Of a DNA stretch of 64,000 nucleotides, positions 46,169 to 54,161 are shown one piece after another (the first letter of the stretch is position 1; the number at the start of each line of letters is the position of its first letter). The position numbers were made by a program, and so were the translations under genes. Under the pieces are notes generated by a model. The model worked only from the letters and a program-made list of their open reading frames with translations. It ran no database searches and had not been told where the DNA came from. Source of the stretch: Rhodospirillales bacterium (GTDB taxonomy: Bacteria; Pseudomonadota; Alphaproteobacteria; Rhodospirillales; Casp-alpha2); the NCBI GenBank assembly GCA_018662225.1, contig JABJGO010000019.1, positions 17,706-81,705 of the forward strand. The letters are read 5' to 3'.

Positions 46169-47917
46169 CTAAGATTTTTCGCTGTCAGATTTCGCTTCTT
46201 TCTTTGATTTAGGCGTCTTTGATTTGGCAAAACGGAACGTATTACGCCCGGCTTTTTTTGATGCGTATAAGGCATCATCTGCTAATTTTAATAAGCCCTC
46301 TATATTTTGCGCATCATTTGGGTAAATAGAAATTCCCACACTACCACCAATTTTAAGTTCATTATCTTCAAAATATATGGGCAACCCCAACTGATCCACT
46401 ATACGTTTTGCGGGTAATTCGGCACTGGCAATATCTTCTATAGCTGTTGCGACCATTGCGAACTCATCTCCACCTAATCTTGCAACAAAATCTGTATCAC
46501 GTGAGACAAGGTTCAATCGCTCAGCAACAATTCTCAACACTTCATCACCAGCAGCATGCCCATAGGTGTCATTAATGGGTTTAAATTTATCCAGATCGAT
46601 CATCAAACAAGCCAAAGTAGAATTGGTGCGTTTAGCCATATTAATAGCTTCACTCAACCTCTCTTCAAATCTTTTCCTGTTATCTAATCCAGTCAATGAA
46701 TCCGATAGTGCCAAATTTCGGATTTCTTCTTCTGCGGCTTTTCTGTTGATGATATTCTCACGGAAAGATTCCAGTGCGCGAGACATTTGCCCAATTTCAT
46801 TCTTCCTTTCTAATCCCTGAATGCTGATTGCTGTTTCATCTTTCGCCAAAAGATTCATTAAGGCCGTTGTCGTAGAAATTGGTCGGATGATATAGGTATG
46901 GAAGAACCATATAGATGCCCCCATGGTCATGATGATAATAGTTAAAACACTCCAATTGAGAATTGGAACCACGGTGGCCAGGAAAGTCAGGTTTTCGCCA
47001 ACGTTTTTGGATAGCGTATCGACCTGCAAAGCAATTTCTTTATCGAGCGTCTTAAGCCCTCGTAGTGCGGCAGAGTCGTTGATTTTTACAGCCTGATCTA
47101 TTTTAGAAATTGCCGATTTAGTTTTAACAAGCTCAATGATGTTTTCTAATTTCGACTTATATTGGAATATTGTGTTTTCGATATCATCCAGGGCTATTTT
47201 CTCAGCAGTAGTTGTGCCCAATTCACGGTAAGCAAGAATACTATTTTCTATACTGGCAATGTGAGTTTGAATTTTAGTAACTCGTGGAAGATCAGATCGC
47301 AGAACAAGATTCTTAAATTCATGAATCATCCCGCCATAACCCATTCCTGCTCGAAGATTAGCAACAATTCGGCCTTTGACTTTACGAGATGTCTGTCCGG
47401 CACCCGATAGACGGTCAACCTCACTTCTCAATGTATCGAGGCTTCTGAGGGCGATACTGTCATCAATCCTTACTTTTTTATCGATCTCTTTGGTTGTGGC
47501 ATTCTCAGTGATTAATTCACGTGTGGTGAACAAGGCATCATTGTATTTATTAAGCACACTACTAATATCCTCGAGAGCAACCTTTTCAGCTTCGCTCAAG
47601 CCCAAGGATCGATATTGTCCAACTACAGCCCGTGCTGCACCAATGTCTGCCTGAACAAGATCCATTCGAAAATCTTCATGGCGTAGTACATAGTTTTTGA
47701 AATCATGAATCATGCCACCATAACCAATGGCGGCACGGAGCACACTTTCAAGTCGGGCTTTCTCTGAACGGTCAGCCTGGTATGTATACCAGCTCTCTTC
47801 AATGGAGCTAACATTCCGGATCGTATAACCAAGAAGAACGGCAAGAGCCACGCCAGATAGACCGATTATACCTGAAACCAGTAGAATAATGGATCTAAGT
47901 GAAAGATTTTTAAGCAT
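46169..47917 (-). CDS. Diguanylate cyclase with duplicated extracytoplasmic sensor, HAMP and GGDEF
   Basis: 582 residues. Helix 9-31, a periplasmic region to about 310, helix 311-337, HAMP about 338-390, and GGDEF domain 400-560 with LGGDEFAMV at 481-489 (active). The periplasmic part contains two copies 128 residues apart of a module starting GYGGMIHDFKNYVLR (65) and GYGGMIHEFKNLVLR (193), each followed by a 'RxLGxxxAEKxALxDI' helix and 'IxDSxALRxLxTL'. No I-site RxxD is obvious at the expected spot. The gene is AT-richer than its surroundings. The output is c-di-GMP. Confidence 0.92.
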   Translation of the reverse strand: MLKNLSLRSIILLVSGIIGLSGVALAVLLGYTIRNVSSIEESWYTYQADRSEKARLESVLRAAIGYGGMIHDFKNYVLRHEDFRMDLVQADIGAARAVVGQYRSLGLSEAEKVALEDISSVLNKYNDALFTTRELITENATTKEIDKKVRIDDSIALRSLDTLRSEVDRLSGAGQTSRKVKGRIVANLRAGMGYGGMIHEFKNLVLRSDLPRVTKIQTHIASIENSILAYRELGTTTAEKIALDDIENTIFQYKSKLENIIELVKTKSAISKIDQAVKINDSAALRGLKTLDKEIALQVDTLSKNVGENLTFLATVVPILNWSVLTIIIMTMGASIWFFHTYIIRPISTTTALMNLLAKDETAISIQGLERKNEIGQMSRALESFRENIINRKAAEEEIRNLALSDSLTGLDNRKRFEERLSEAINMAKRTNSTLACLMIDLDKFKPINDTYGHAAGDEVLRIVAERLNLVSRDTDFVARLGGDEFAMVATAIEDIASAELPAKRIVDQLGLPIYFEDNELKIGGSVGISIYPNDAQNIEGLLKLADDALYASKKAGRNTFRFAKSKTPKSKKEAKSDSEKS

Positions 47918-48340
47918 TGCTCATTATCGCTAACATCCAATGTCATCAATATGATGACATGATAATACTAATACAATCATTGTTCAATTTTTTGGCTGGT
48001 TCGGTGTTCAAGGTGCATTCTGATCGATAGCACGCATTCAAATATCTACTTTGAGACGCTAGGTAACATTCTTGCCATAAGAGAAATTTAACATGGCTCT
48101 TGAAGTCTGTACTATGAGGCATGATCGGGTGAGTATCATGGTCGCCAAAGGCCATGTAAGACGGCCCCCGGAGCCTGATGAATTCCGCTGTACCCCGCAT
48201 TTTTGAGAAAACCACAAACGCCTGTGAGCGTCGTCACAGAAACCCATAAAAAATTAGGATATATATGATGCAACCCATGGCAAGGCCTAGGGTTCACGGA
48301 CTATCCGTCGTCGGATGAATTAGAGGTAATGGAGTTTAAC
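47918..48340. other. 423-bp divergent intergenic region
   Basis: Separates the diguanylate cyclase and the response regulator. It holds an operator-like dyad (47940-47960), AT-rich promoter-like sequence, and a small ATCCG-tcgt-CGGAT hairpin (48303-48316) before the response regulator ribosome site. Minus-strand frames in it show no similarity. No c-di-GMP riboswitch pattern was recognised. Confidence 0.6.
47940..47960. promoter_or_regulatory. Operator-like perfect dyad upstream of the diguanylate cyclase
   Basis: ATGTCATC-aatat-GATGACAT: 8-bp perfect arms around 5 bases, 22 bases before the start codon at 47917. The position suits repression or autoregulation. Confidence 0.5.
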
Positions 48341-48865
48341 ATGACATTACAAGCGACTAGTCGAGTGGAAGAACCCGCTCAGGACAACGAAGCGGGGTTA
48401 ACGCCCCAGACTGGCCCCCGCAAGATTTTTAAAGTTTCGGAGCAACATATCGAGAATCTTCAAGATTTGACCTATCTCATCGTCGATGACAGCCGCTTTA
48501 ACCGTAAAATGATCCGCGAGGCGCTCACTCTTTTCGGCGTTCGGAACATTCTCGAAGCTGAAGACGGTGTCGAGGCATTAACGATATTGGCGGAGGAGCA
48601 CGTTGACCTGGTCCTGACGGATTATGAAATGCCTATGATTACCGGCATTGATCTGACGTATATGATCCGCAGGAGTAAGGAATTGAGTAATCCGGCGGTT
48701 CCAATTTTGATGATTTCCAGCCATACCGAAAAATTCCGCCTTGAAGAGGCGATGACCGCCGGGATCGCTGAATACGTGGTTAAGCCCTTCGCTCCCGACA
48801 AGCTTCTTCACCACGTGGTCCGGGCACTCCGCGCCGCGCATCCGGTCCTGTTTGGCGCTGCATAA
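48341..48865 (+). CDS. Single-domain response regulator (CheY-like) with N-terminal extension
   Basis: 174 residues from ATG 48341, chosen because GGAG lies 7 bases upstream; ATG 48329 is the alternative. The first 45 residues are a low-complexity leader. The receiver domain has the acidic pocket (LIVDDSRFNR), phospho-acceptor in LVLTDYEMPMITG, and the conserved Lys in YVVKPFAPDK. No output domain is present, so it signals by protein contact. A hairpin follows the stop. Confidence 0.92.
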   Translation: MTLQATSRVEEPAQDNEAGLTPQTGPRKIFKVSEQHIENLQDLTYLIVDDSRFNRKMIREALTLFGVRNILEAEDGVEALTILAEEHVDLVLTDYEMPMITGIDLTYMIRRSKELSNPAVPILMISSHTEKFRLEEAMTAGIAEYVVKPFAPDKLLHHVVRALRAAHPVLFGAA

Positions 48866-48881
48866 ATCCACATCCCATGAC

Positions 48882-48905
48882 ATAAGCATTGAGTGAAATG
48901 CTTAT
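48882..48905 (+). terminator. Hairpin after the response regulator
   Basis: ATAAGCATT-gagtga-AATGCTTAT, 9-bp perfect arms, 17 bases past the stop codon. It lacks a long T run, so termination strength is uncertain. Confidence 0.45.
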
Positions 48906-48936
48906 TAATCAATACGTTGCTGTTGATGATTTTAAG

Positions 48937-49185
48937 CTAAATCAATATATCGAGCAGCGTTTTGCTCATATCGCCTGCTGTTCGGATGACGGTAGCATTG
49001 GCGGCGTAGCCGATTTCGGCGATTTTTAGATTGATGATTTCTGCGGTGATGTCCGTAGCTTCAGTTTTAAGCCCAGCTTTTGGAACGGGGGTTACGGGTT
49101 GCTGAACAACGCGCACGGCAGACTTTTGGAATGAAACCGCGTTCATTCGCATGCCCATCGTTGCTGTTGTTATCGCGTCCATCAT
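48937..49185 (-). CDS. Small orphan protein like the flagellar rod/hook C-terminal domain
   Basis: 82 residues. MDAITTATMGMRMNAVSFQK resembles the N-terminal helix of flagellar axial proteins, and DITAEIINLKIAEIGYAAN followed by MSKTLLDIL resembles the FlgC/FlgE/FlgG C-terminal helix (usually 'vdla.Emv.li.a.r.yeAN'). The core between them is almost absent. No other flagellar gene is nearby. It may be a miniature rod-like protein or a remnant. Start at 49185 or one codon later. Confidence 0.6.
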   Translation of the reverse strand: MMDAITTATMGMRMNAVSFQKSAVRVVQQPVTPVPKAGLKTEATDITAEIINLKIAEIGYAANATVIRTAGDMSKTLLDILI

Positions 49186-49325
49186 TGTCGTTTGCCTGAT
49201 TTCAATTGAACTCAAACTAACAAAGTTAGGCCAACGTGTATGTGATGGGGAACACGCCCAGGCTAACAAACCCCATTTTATTGCTGTGATATATTGGTGC
49301 GGGCGACAGGCCGATATGGGGTTGC

Positions 49326-49589
49326 TTAGTGAACGCTAAGCGGTTCCATGCCCTGACCTACGATGGCCGCGACGGCCAGTTCACGTGAGGGAAGGGTGCC
49401 CAGTGATCGACCATCAGCGGAATATACTGTGTATTTGATGTCGCCGGTGACGGATGGCTGGCCAGACTGATTAGATGCCGGGCGCACGTAGGCAGCTTGG
49501 TCCAGACCCCACTGGGCGAAATCCTGTTTGGACAGGCGGAGCGCGCGGCTGGGGCGGATCGTTGAAGGAATTCTATCGCGTGCAGACAT
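49326..49589 (-). CDS. DUF1150-family protein
   Basis: 87 residues with the DUF1150 pattern (LRLSKQDFAQWGLDQAAYVR, IKYTVYSADGRSLGTLPSRE, AAIVGQGMEPLSVH). The family is almost limited to alphaproteobacteria and sits beside small heat-shock genes, as here, 9 bases after hsp20. Function unknown; co-expression with Hsp20 is expected. Confidence 0.88.
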   Translation of the reverse strand: MSARDRIPSTIRPSRALRLSKQDFAQWGLDQAAYVRPASNQSGQPSVTGDIKYTVYSADGRSLGTLPSRELAVAAIVGQGMEPLSVH

Positions 49590-49598
49590 ATTCGATCC

Positions 49599-50084
49599 TT
49601 ATTCCTCAGTCGTTACTTCAATTGTTTTTGTTTTAGGTGCGGACAATTTCTTGTCCTTATTTTTGGCTTGGGAACCCTTGGTGATTTCGATGGTCCGTAC
49701 TTCAGGCTCCGGGACGTACTGTTCCAGATCAACGTTCAAGAGTCCATCCTCTAGTGAGGCGCCCAGAATTTCAATGCCCTCGGCCAGCACGAAACTGCGC
49801 TGGAACTGCCTTGCGGCGATACCCCGGTGGATGAACACGCGTTCAGACTCGTCTTCCTTATTACGGCCCCGAACAACCAGTTGATTGTCTTCAATGGTAA
49901 CCTGTAGATCATCCATGGAAAAACCGGCTACGGCCAGCGTGATACGCAACCTGTATTCGCCGGTTTGTTCAATGTTATAGGGAGGATAACCCTCGCCCGA
50001 TGTCTTGGAGACGCGGTCCAGGACGCGTTCAAGACGATCAAAGCCGAGCAACAGCGGGCTGTTCAAACTTGATGTTCTTGTCAT
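49599..50084 (-). CDS. Small heat-shock protein (Hsp20/IbpA family)
   Basis: 161 residues. The alpha-crystallin domain runs from about 38 to 125 (YRLRITLAVAGFSMDDLQVT, then LVVRGRNKED, then HRGIAARQFQRSFVLAEGIE, then LLNVDLEQYVPE) with the C-terminal anchor after it. ATP-independent chaperone binding unfolded proteins. The ATG at 50084 is preceded by AAGGAGG at nine bases. The 100-base leader and sigma-32-like promoter point to heat-shock control. Confidence 0.95.
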   Translation of the reverse strand: MTRTSSLNSPLLLGFDRLERVLDRVSKTSGEGYPPYNIEQTGEYRLRITLAVAGFSMDDLQVTIEDNQLVVRGRNKEDESERVFIHRGIAARQFQRSFVLAEGIEILGASLEDGLLNVDLEQYVPEPEVRTIEITKGSQAKNKDKKLSAPKTKTIEVTTEE

Positions 50085-50093
50085 GCGGTGCGG

Positions 50094-50180
50094 CCTCCTT
50101 GGCTCAGAGCGAGTACACCTGTGTTGGCCCTCATTGCTGAGGCGCCGGAAATTGCGGCCCCGAAGGCACCGCTGCTTGGG
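50094..50180 (-). promoter_or_regulatory. Possible RNA-thermometer leader of hsp20
   Basis: The minus-strand 5' leader shows successive hairpins (GCCCC...GGGGC near the start, then CCTCA-gcaa-TGAGG). A last stem-loop could pair CTC around TACTCGCTCTGAG with the AAGGAGG ribosome site (50094-50100). Alphaproteobacterial hsp20 genes often carry ROSE thermosensors; the fit here is by eye only. Confidence 0.35.
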
Positions 50181-50183
50181 GCT

Positions 50184-50212
50184 AAGATGGGTATGTGGAC
50201 CCTGTCTGTCAA
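50184..50212 (-). promoter_or_regulatory. Sigma-32-like promoter for hsp20
   Basis: On the minus strand TTGACA (50207-50212), a 17-base spacer and CATCTT (50184-50189, within CCCATCTT). This is close to the alphaproteobacterial RpoH consensus (CTTGAC, 17, CYTATNT). The transcript would start about 90-100 bases before the ATG. Confidence 0.55.
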
Positions 50213-50294
50213 TCTTCTAAACGCTTGTGTAGCGTTATCAAACATTATCAAGTACTCAGCAGATAACGTATATTCCACCGCAAAGGGCCCGAGC

Positions 50295-51311
50295 ATGAAC
50301 ATGACGATGAGCAAGAAATCCAAAATTAACCCCAGTATTGATTTGAATGCCGACGGCAAGCAGTTCGGCTATCTGGACATACCCCATTCCACGAATAAAT
50401 CAGCCTGGGGCGCTATACGCATGCCGATTTCCGTTGTGAAGAATGGTGACGGTCCAACACTGCTGCTCTCGGGCGGCAATCATGGTGATGAATACGAAGG
50501 CCCCATTGCGACCATGAAGTTGATGCGTAAGCTGGACCCCGCCCAAATGAATGGCCGGGTTATTGCCATCCCGTTTCTGAATTATGCGGCGGTGCGGGCT
50601 GGCGCGCGCGTATCACCCATCGACGATGTGAACATGAACCGCGCCTTTCCGGGCGATGCCGATGGTACTGTTTCCTATCAGGTGTCCGATTATGTGACCA
50701 GGCACATCCTGCCTGAATGTGATGTGGTGATGGATATTCATTCAGGTGGTAAAACCCTGATGTTTGATGCCTTCGCGGCCATTCACCATCTGGATGATGC
50801 GGATCAGTTTCGACGCTGCAAAGAAGCCCTGTTGGCGTTTGCCGCCCCCATCAGTCTTGTTCTGGTGGAACTGGACAGCCGCGGCATGCTGGATACGGCG
50901 GTGGAAGATATGGGCAAGGTGTTCCTGTCGACGGAATTGGGCGGTGGTGGTACGGCGTTGCCGGATAATGTGCGGATTGCCGAGGACGGATTGATGCGTC
51001 TTCTGGTGCACATGGGTATTTTGCCTGACTCGGGCGATATTCCGGCGGCCCCGGAAACACGATTCATGGATTCCGCCGGCGATGGTTGCTTTAACCAGAG
51101 CAACGATGACGGCATGTTCGAAATGCTGGTGAACCTGGGCGAGCCCGTATCCAAGGGCGATCCGCTAGCGCAGGTCCATAACATTCAACACCCGGAACGT
51201 GAGCCTGTGGTTTATTCAGCGGGCCGGGATGGCCGATTGATCGGGCGCCACCATCCGGGCCTCATTCAACAGGGCGATTTCATGTCGTTGATTGCCTATG
51301 ACGCGGACTGA
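50295..51311 (+). CDS. Succinylglutamate desuccinylase/aspartoacylase-family deacylase (DoeB-like)
   Basis: 338 residues. The zinc-carboxypeptidase-like core has LLSGGNHGDEYEGP (His and Glu ligands) and VMDIHSGG (third His), with PIDDVNMNRAFPGDADGTVS in between. It strongly resembles DoeB, N2-acetyl-2,4-diaminobutyrate deacetylase of ectoine degradation. No doeA or doeD/ect genes are adjacent, so the substrate is open. ATG 50295 (or 50307) is chosen because upstream sequence is the hsp20 leader. A class III aminotransferase is convergent downstream. Confidence 0.85.
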   Translation: MNMTMSKKSKINPSIDLNADGKQFGYLDIPHSTNKSAWGAIRMPISVVKNGDGPTLLLSGGNHGDEYEGPIATMKLMRKLDPAQMNGRVIAIPFLNYAAVRAGARVSPIDDVNMNRAFPGDADGTVSYQVSDYVTRHILPECDVVMDIHSGGKTLMFDAFAAIHHLDDADQFRRCKEALLAFAAPISLVLVELDSRGMLDTAVEDMGKVFLSTELGGGGTALPDNVRIAEDGLMRLLVHMGILPDSGDIPAAPETRFMDSAGDGCFNQSNDDGMFEMLVNLGEPVSKGDPLAQVHNIQHPEREPVVYSAGRDGRLIGRHHPGLIQQGDFMSLIAYDAD

Positions 51312-51466
51312 TCAAATTTGAGGGGCTGAAATAATAATTTCTTGGTTGTGATACGGATCACAGTGGATGCGAAAGATTTGGGTGATACTTCAATCATCAA
51401 CTCTCTCAAGTACTCCTGAACCGGTTTTACCCGAACCGGCATTTAACAAGACACCCTCCCCAACAG

Positions 51467-51501
51467 AAAAAGGGCCACCAGATTATCTGGTGGCCCTTTT
51501 T
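51467..51501. terminator. Bidirectional rho-independent terminator
   Basis: AAAAAGGGCCACCAGA and TCTGGTGGCCCTTTTT form a long perfect stem with a short TTA loop, with A and T runs on the two flanks. It serves both the DoeB-like gene and the convergent aminotransferase. Confidence 0.93.
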
Positions 51502-51523
51502 GCGTTTTCGTAAGGTTGCGGGT

Positions 51524-52918
51524 TTACCCCTGCCAAATACCTTCTTTTCGCAGATCGTCCATAGTGGCTTCGATACCCTTGCGCAGGATACTGAACATAT
51601 CGTCGATTTGGTCCTTGGTAATGATGCAGGGTGGCGAGAACACGCACATGTTGATCATCGGACGCAGCATCAGGCCCATGGTATGGCAGTGGGCGTCGAT
51701 ACGTTTGCCGATTTCGTGATCCTTGGCCAAATCCGATTCATGGCCGTCGCTGATATCGCATTCGACACAGCCGAGCAGGCCTTCACCCCGAATATCAACA
51801 ACAATGGGCAGATCGCTCAAAGCTCGAAGTTTTTCCTGGAAATAGGGCGCTACCTCACGCACATGTTCCAGAATGCCTTCACGTTCAATGATCTCGATAT
51901 TTTTGAGGGCGGCAGCACAAGCCACCGGATGACCCGAATAGGTAAAACCGTTGGAGAAATACGAGTCCGGGGCATCATCACCTTGGATCTGGCTCATGAC
52001 CCGATCAGAAATCAAGGCGGCACCTAATGGCTGATAGCCCGAGGTCAGGCCTTTGGCCGTGGTGATGATATCGGGCACGATATCGAAGACTTCTTCTGAT
52101 GAGAACCAATGGCCAAGGCGGGCAAAAGCGGTTACCACTTCATCGGAAATATACAGCACGTCATGCTTGCGACAGACTTCCAGGAAGCGTTTGTGATAGC
52201 CCTTTGGCGGCACAGATACGCCACCCGACGCTAACAATGGCTCACCAATAAAAGCGGCAACCTTGTCGGCACCCAGATCAAGAATCTTGTCTTCGAATTC
52301 CTTGACCAGGAACTCCAGCCAGTCGTCTACGCTCATGCCTTCGGGGCGCACGTATGGCTTTGGATCTGAAATGAAGTGGAATAGTTCCGTATTGGTGTCC
52401 ATGAAGCTCTTGTCGCGCTCTTTGCCAGCGGCAGAGGACGAAAGGAAGGTGGAGCCGTGATAAGCCTTGTGACGGCTGATGATGTGTTTCTTTTCCGGCC
52501 GTCCCAGCACGTTGTTGAAGAACATGACGAACCGCAGAGCTGAATCCACGGCTGTGGAGCCCGAATTGGTCAGGAACACATTGTTCAGATCGCCCGGCGA
52601 AATCTCCGCCAGCTTGTCAGCCAGAATAGCGGCCGGTGCACTGGTTTCCGACCAGGGTGAACAGTAAGGCATTTCAAGCGCCTGATCACGGATCGCATCA
52701 GCGATTTCTGTGCGGCCGTAGCCCACGTTCACGCACCACATGCCAGCCGGGCCATCGATCATCTTGTTGCCATCGGAATCATGCAGATAAATACCTTCGG
52801 CTTTCTTGATGACGGTACGCTTGGTGGTGCCAATGCCTTTGATTTCCTGCCATGGATGGATAAACCGATTATCCTTTTCCTGTAGCTGCTCTGTTCCCAG
52901 GTTTGTAAGCACGTTCAT
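51524..52918 (-). CDS. Class III aminotransferase (putrescine/omega-amino acid type)
   Basis: 464 residues, PLP-dependent fold type I. GIYLHDSDGNKMIDGPAGMW, TNSGSTAVDSALRF, KAYHGSTFLSSSA, DEVVTAFARLGHW and TTAKGLTSGYQPLGA with the PLP lysine are present. The pattern is that of SpuC/omega-amino-acid:pyruvate transaminases. It could take putrescine or diaminobutyrate, linking to the polyamine locus or the DoeB-like deacylase. Start MNVLTNLG at 52918; the longer frame lacks similarity. Confidence 0.9.
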   Translation of the reverse strand: MNVLTNLGTEQLQEKDNRFIHPWQEIKGIGTTKRTVIKKAEGIYLHDSDGNKMIDGPAGMWCVNVGYGRTEIADAIRDQALEMPYCSPWSETSAPAAILADKLAEISPGDLNNVFLTNSGSTAVDSALRFVMFFNNVLGRPEKKHIISRHKAYHGSTFLSSSAAGKERDKSFMDTNTELFHFISDPKPYVRPEGMSVDDWLEFLVKEFEDKILDLGADKVAAFIGEPLLASGGVSVPPKGYHKRFLEVCRKHDVLYISDEVVTAFARLGHWFSSEEVFDIVPDIITTAKGLTSGYQPLGAALISDRVMSQIQGDDAPDSYFSNGFTYSGHPVACAAALKNIEIIEREGILEHVREVAPYFQEKLRALSDLPIVVDIRGEGLLGCVECDISDGHESDLAKDHEIGKRIDAHCHTMGLMLRPMINMCVFSPPCIITKDQIDDMFSILRKGIEATMDDLRKEGIWQG

Positions 52919-53142
52919 AACTTGATCCTCAATTTTTATAATTGGCGGGTTAGCGCCGGAAATATGCACATATCAGATGATGTGACACACCATAACAGCT
53001 TATGTAATTGCGGCCATACTTTAGTTGAGCGGCCCGGCAATCGGTATATCAGAGATGGTATACTGCATTAGGGGTAGGTCCGATCTTGTTTGAATACTTG
53101 TTTAGCGGCCCGGTTTTGTGTTCCACTCATAGGTAATTGGGG

Positions 53143-53169
53143 ATGGGCTAAGATAGAAACGTAGCCCAT
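53143..53169. promoter_or_regulatory. Perfect inverted repeat ahead of the Dpp-type operon
   Basis: ATGGGCTA (53143-53150) and TAGCCCAT (53162-53169) form 8-bp perfect arms around 11 bases, ending 25 bases before the permease start. Operator or leader hairpin. A 10-bp repeat AGCGGCCCGG occurs upstream at 53028 and 53104. Confidence 0.45.
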
Positions 53170-53194
53170 GGAAAGATAAGCGGAGCGCAAACGT

Positions 53195-54151
53195 ATGGAT
53201 CAATTGATTGCCATGGTCGCCAAACGATTGGCGTTCGGTTTGGTAACGTTGTTCGTTATCTCGCTCATTATTTTTCTGGGCGTTGAACTGCTGCCCGGCG
53301 ATCTGGCCGAGGCCTTGATGGGACAAGCCGCGACGGATGAGAACGTCGCCGCTATTCGGGCCCAACTCGGTTTGGACCGCCCCGCCCACACCCGCTACCT
53401 GGAATGGATTGGTAATTTGATGTCGGGCGACCTGGGCACGTCGCTTGCGACCAAACGTCCGATTGCCGATCTGCTGGGTGGCCGCCTTGTTAATACGCTT
53501 TTCCTGGCGTCGGTGGCTGCCATTATCGCTATCCCCATTGCCATCACACTTGGGGTTCTGGCAGCGCTCTACCGGGAAAGTTGGTTTGATAAAACCATTT
53601 CCATGGTCACACTCAGTTTTGTTTCCTTTCCGGAATTCTTTATCGCGTACATCCTGATCTATTTTCTGGCGGTCGAATTCAATGTGTTTCCCAGCTTTTC
53701 CAAATCGACCGCCGATATGACGCTGTGGCAGCAGCTATATTCTATATCGCTGCCGGCGCTCACGTTGATTTTGGTGGTTATCGCGCAAATGATGCGTATG
53801 ACCCGTGCCGCGATCCTCAGTGTGATTGCGAGCCCCTATATTGAAATGGCGACCCTCAAAGGTATGAGCCGCCCACGCATTATTGTGTTCCACGCATTTC
53901 CCAATGCCTTGTCCCCGGTAATCAACGTGATCGCCCTGAACTTGGCCTATCTGGTTGTGGGGGTTGTGGTTGTGGAAGTTGTGTTCGGGTATCCGGGCGT
54001 GGGGCAGTTGCTGGTCGATTCTGTATCGAAACGCGACCTTCCTGTGGTGCAGGCAAGCGTTCTGGTTTTCGCATCGACATACGTGTTGCTGAATTTGTTG
54101 GCTGATGTGCTGTCGATCCTTGCCAATCCCAAGCTCCGGCATCCGAAGTAA
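53195..54151 (+). CDS. Dipeptide/oligopeptide-type ABC permease (DppB/OppB-like)
   Basis: 318 residues and six membrane helices. N-terminal VAKRLAFGLVTLFVISLII with ELLPGDLAEALMGQAATDEN and LGLDRPAHTRYLEWIGNL is the OppB hallmark. The EAA loop is YIEMATLKGMSRPRIIVFHA. ATG 53195 follows AGCGGAG. First gene of an operon that has no substrate-binding protein gene. Confidence 0.93.
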   Translation: MDQLIAMVAKRLAFGLVTLFVISLIIFLGVELLPGDLAEALMGQAATDENVAAIRAQLGLDRPAHTRYLEWIGNLMSGDLGTSLATKRPIADLLGGRLVNTLFLASVAAIIAIPIAITLGVLAALYRESWFDKTISMVTLSFVSFPEFFIAYILIYFLAVEFNVFPSFSKSTADMTLWQQLYSISLPALTLILVVIAQMMRMTRAAILSVIASPYIEMATLKGMSRPRIIVFHAFPNALSPVINVIALNLAYLVVGVVVVEVVFGYPGVGQLLVDSVSKRDLPVVQASVLVFASTYVLLNLLADVLSILANPKLRHPK

Positions 54152-54161
54152 GGCGCAGATC

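Noticed and set aside
47946..48215. 89-codon minus-strand frame upstream of the diguanylate cyclase
   Set aside because: No similarity, no ribosome site, and it covers the operator-like dyad and promoter region.
47918..48340. Possible c-di-GMP riboswitch between diguanylate cyclase and response regulator
   Set aside because: The GEMM core (GGUCACGCACAGGGCAAACC-type pattern with tetraloop receptor) could not be found on either strand.
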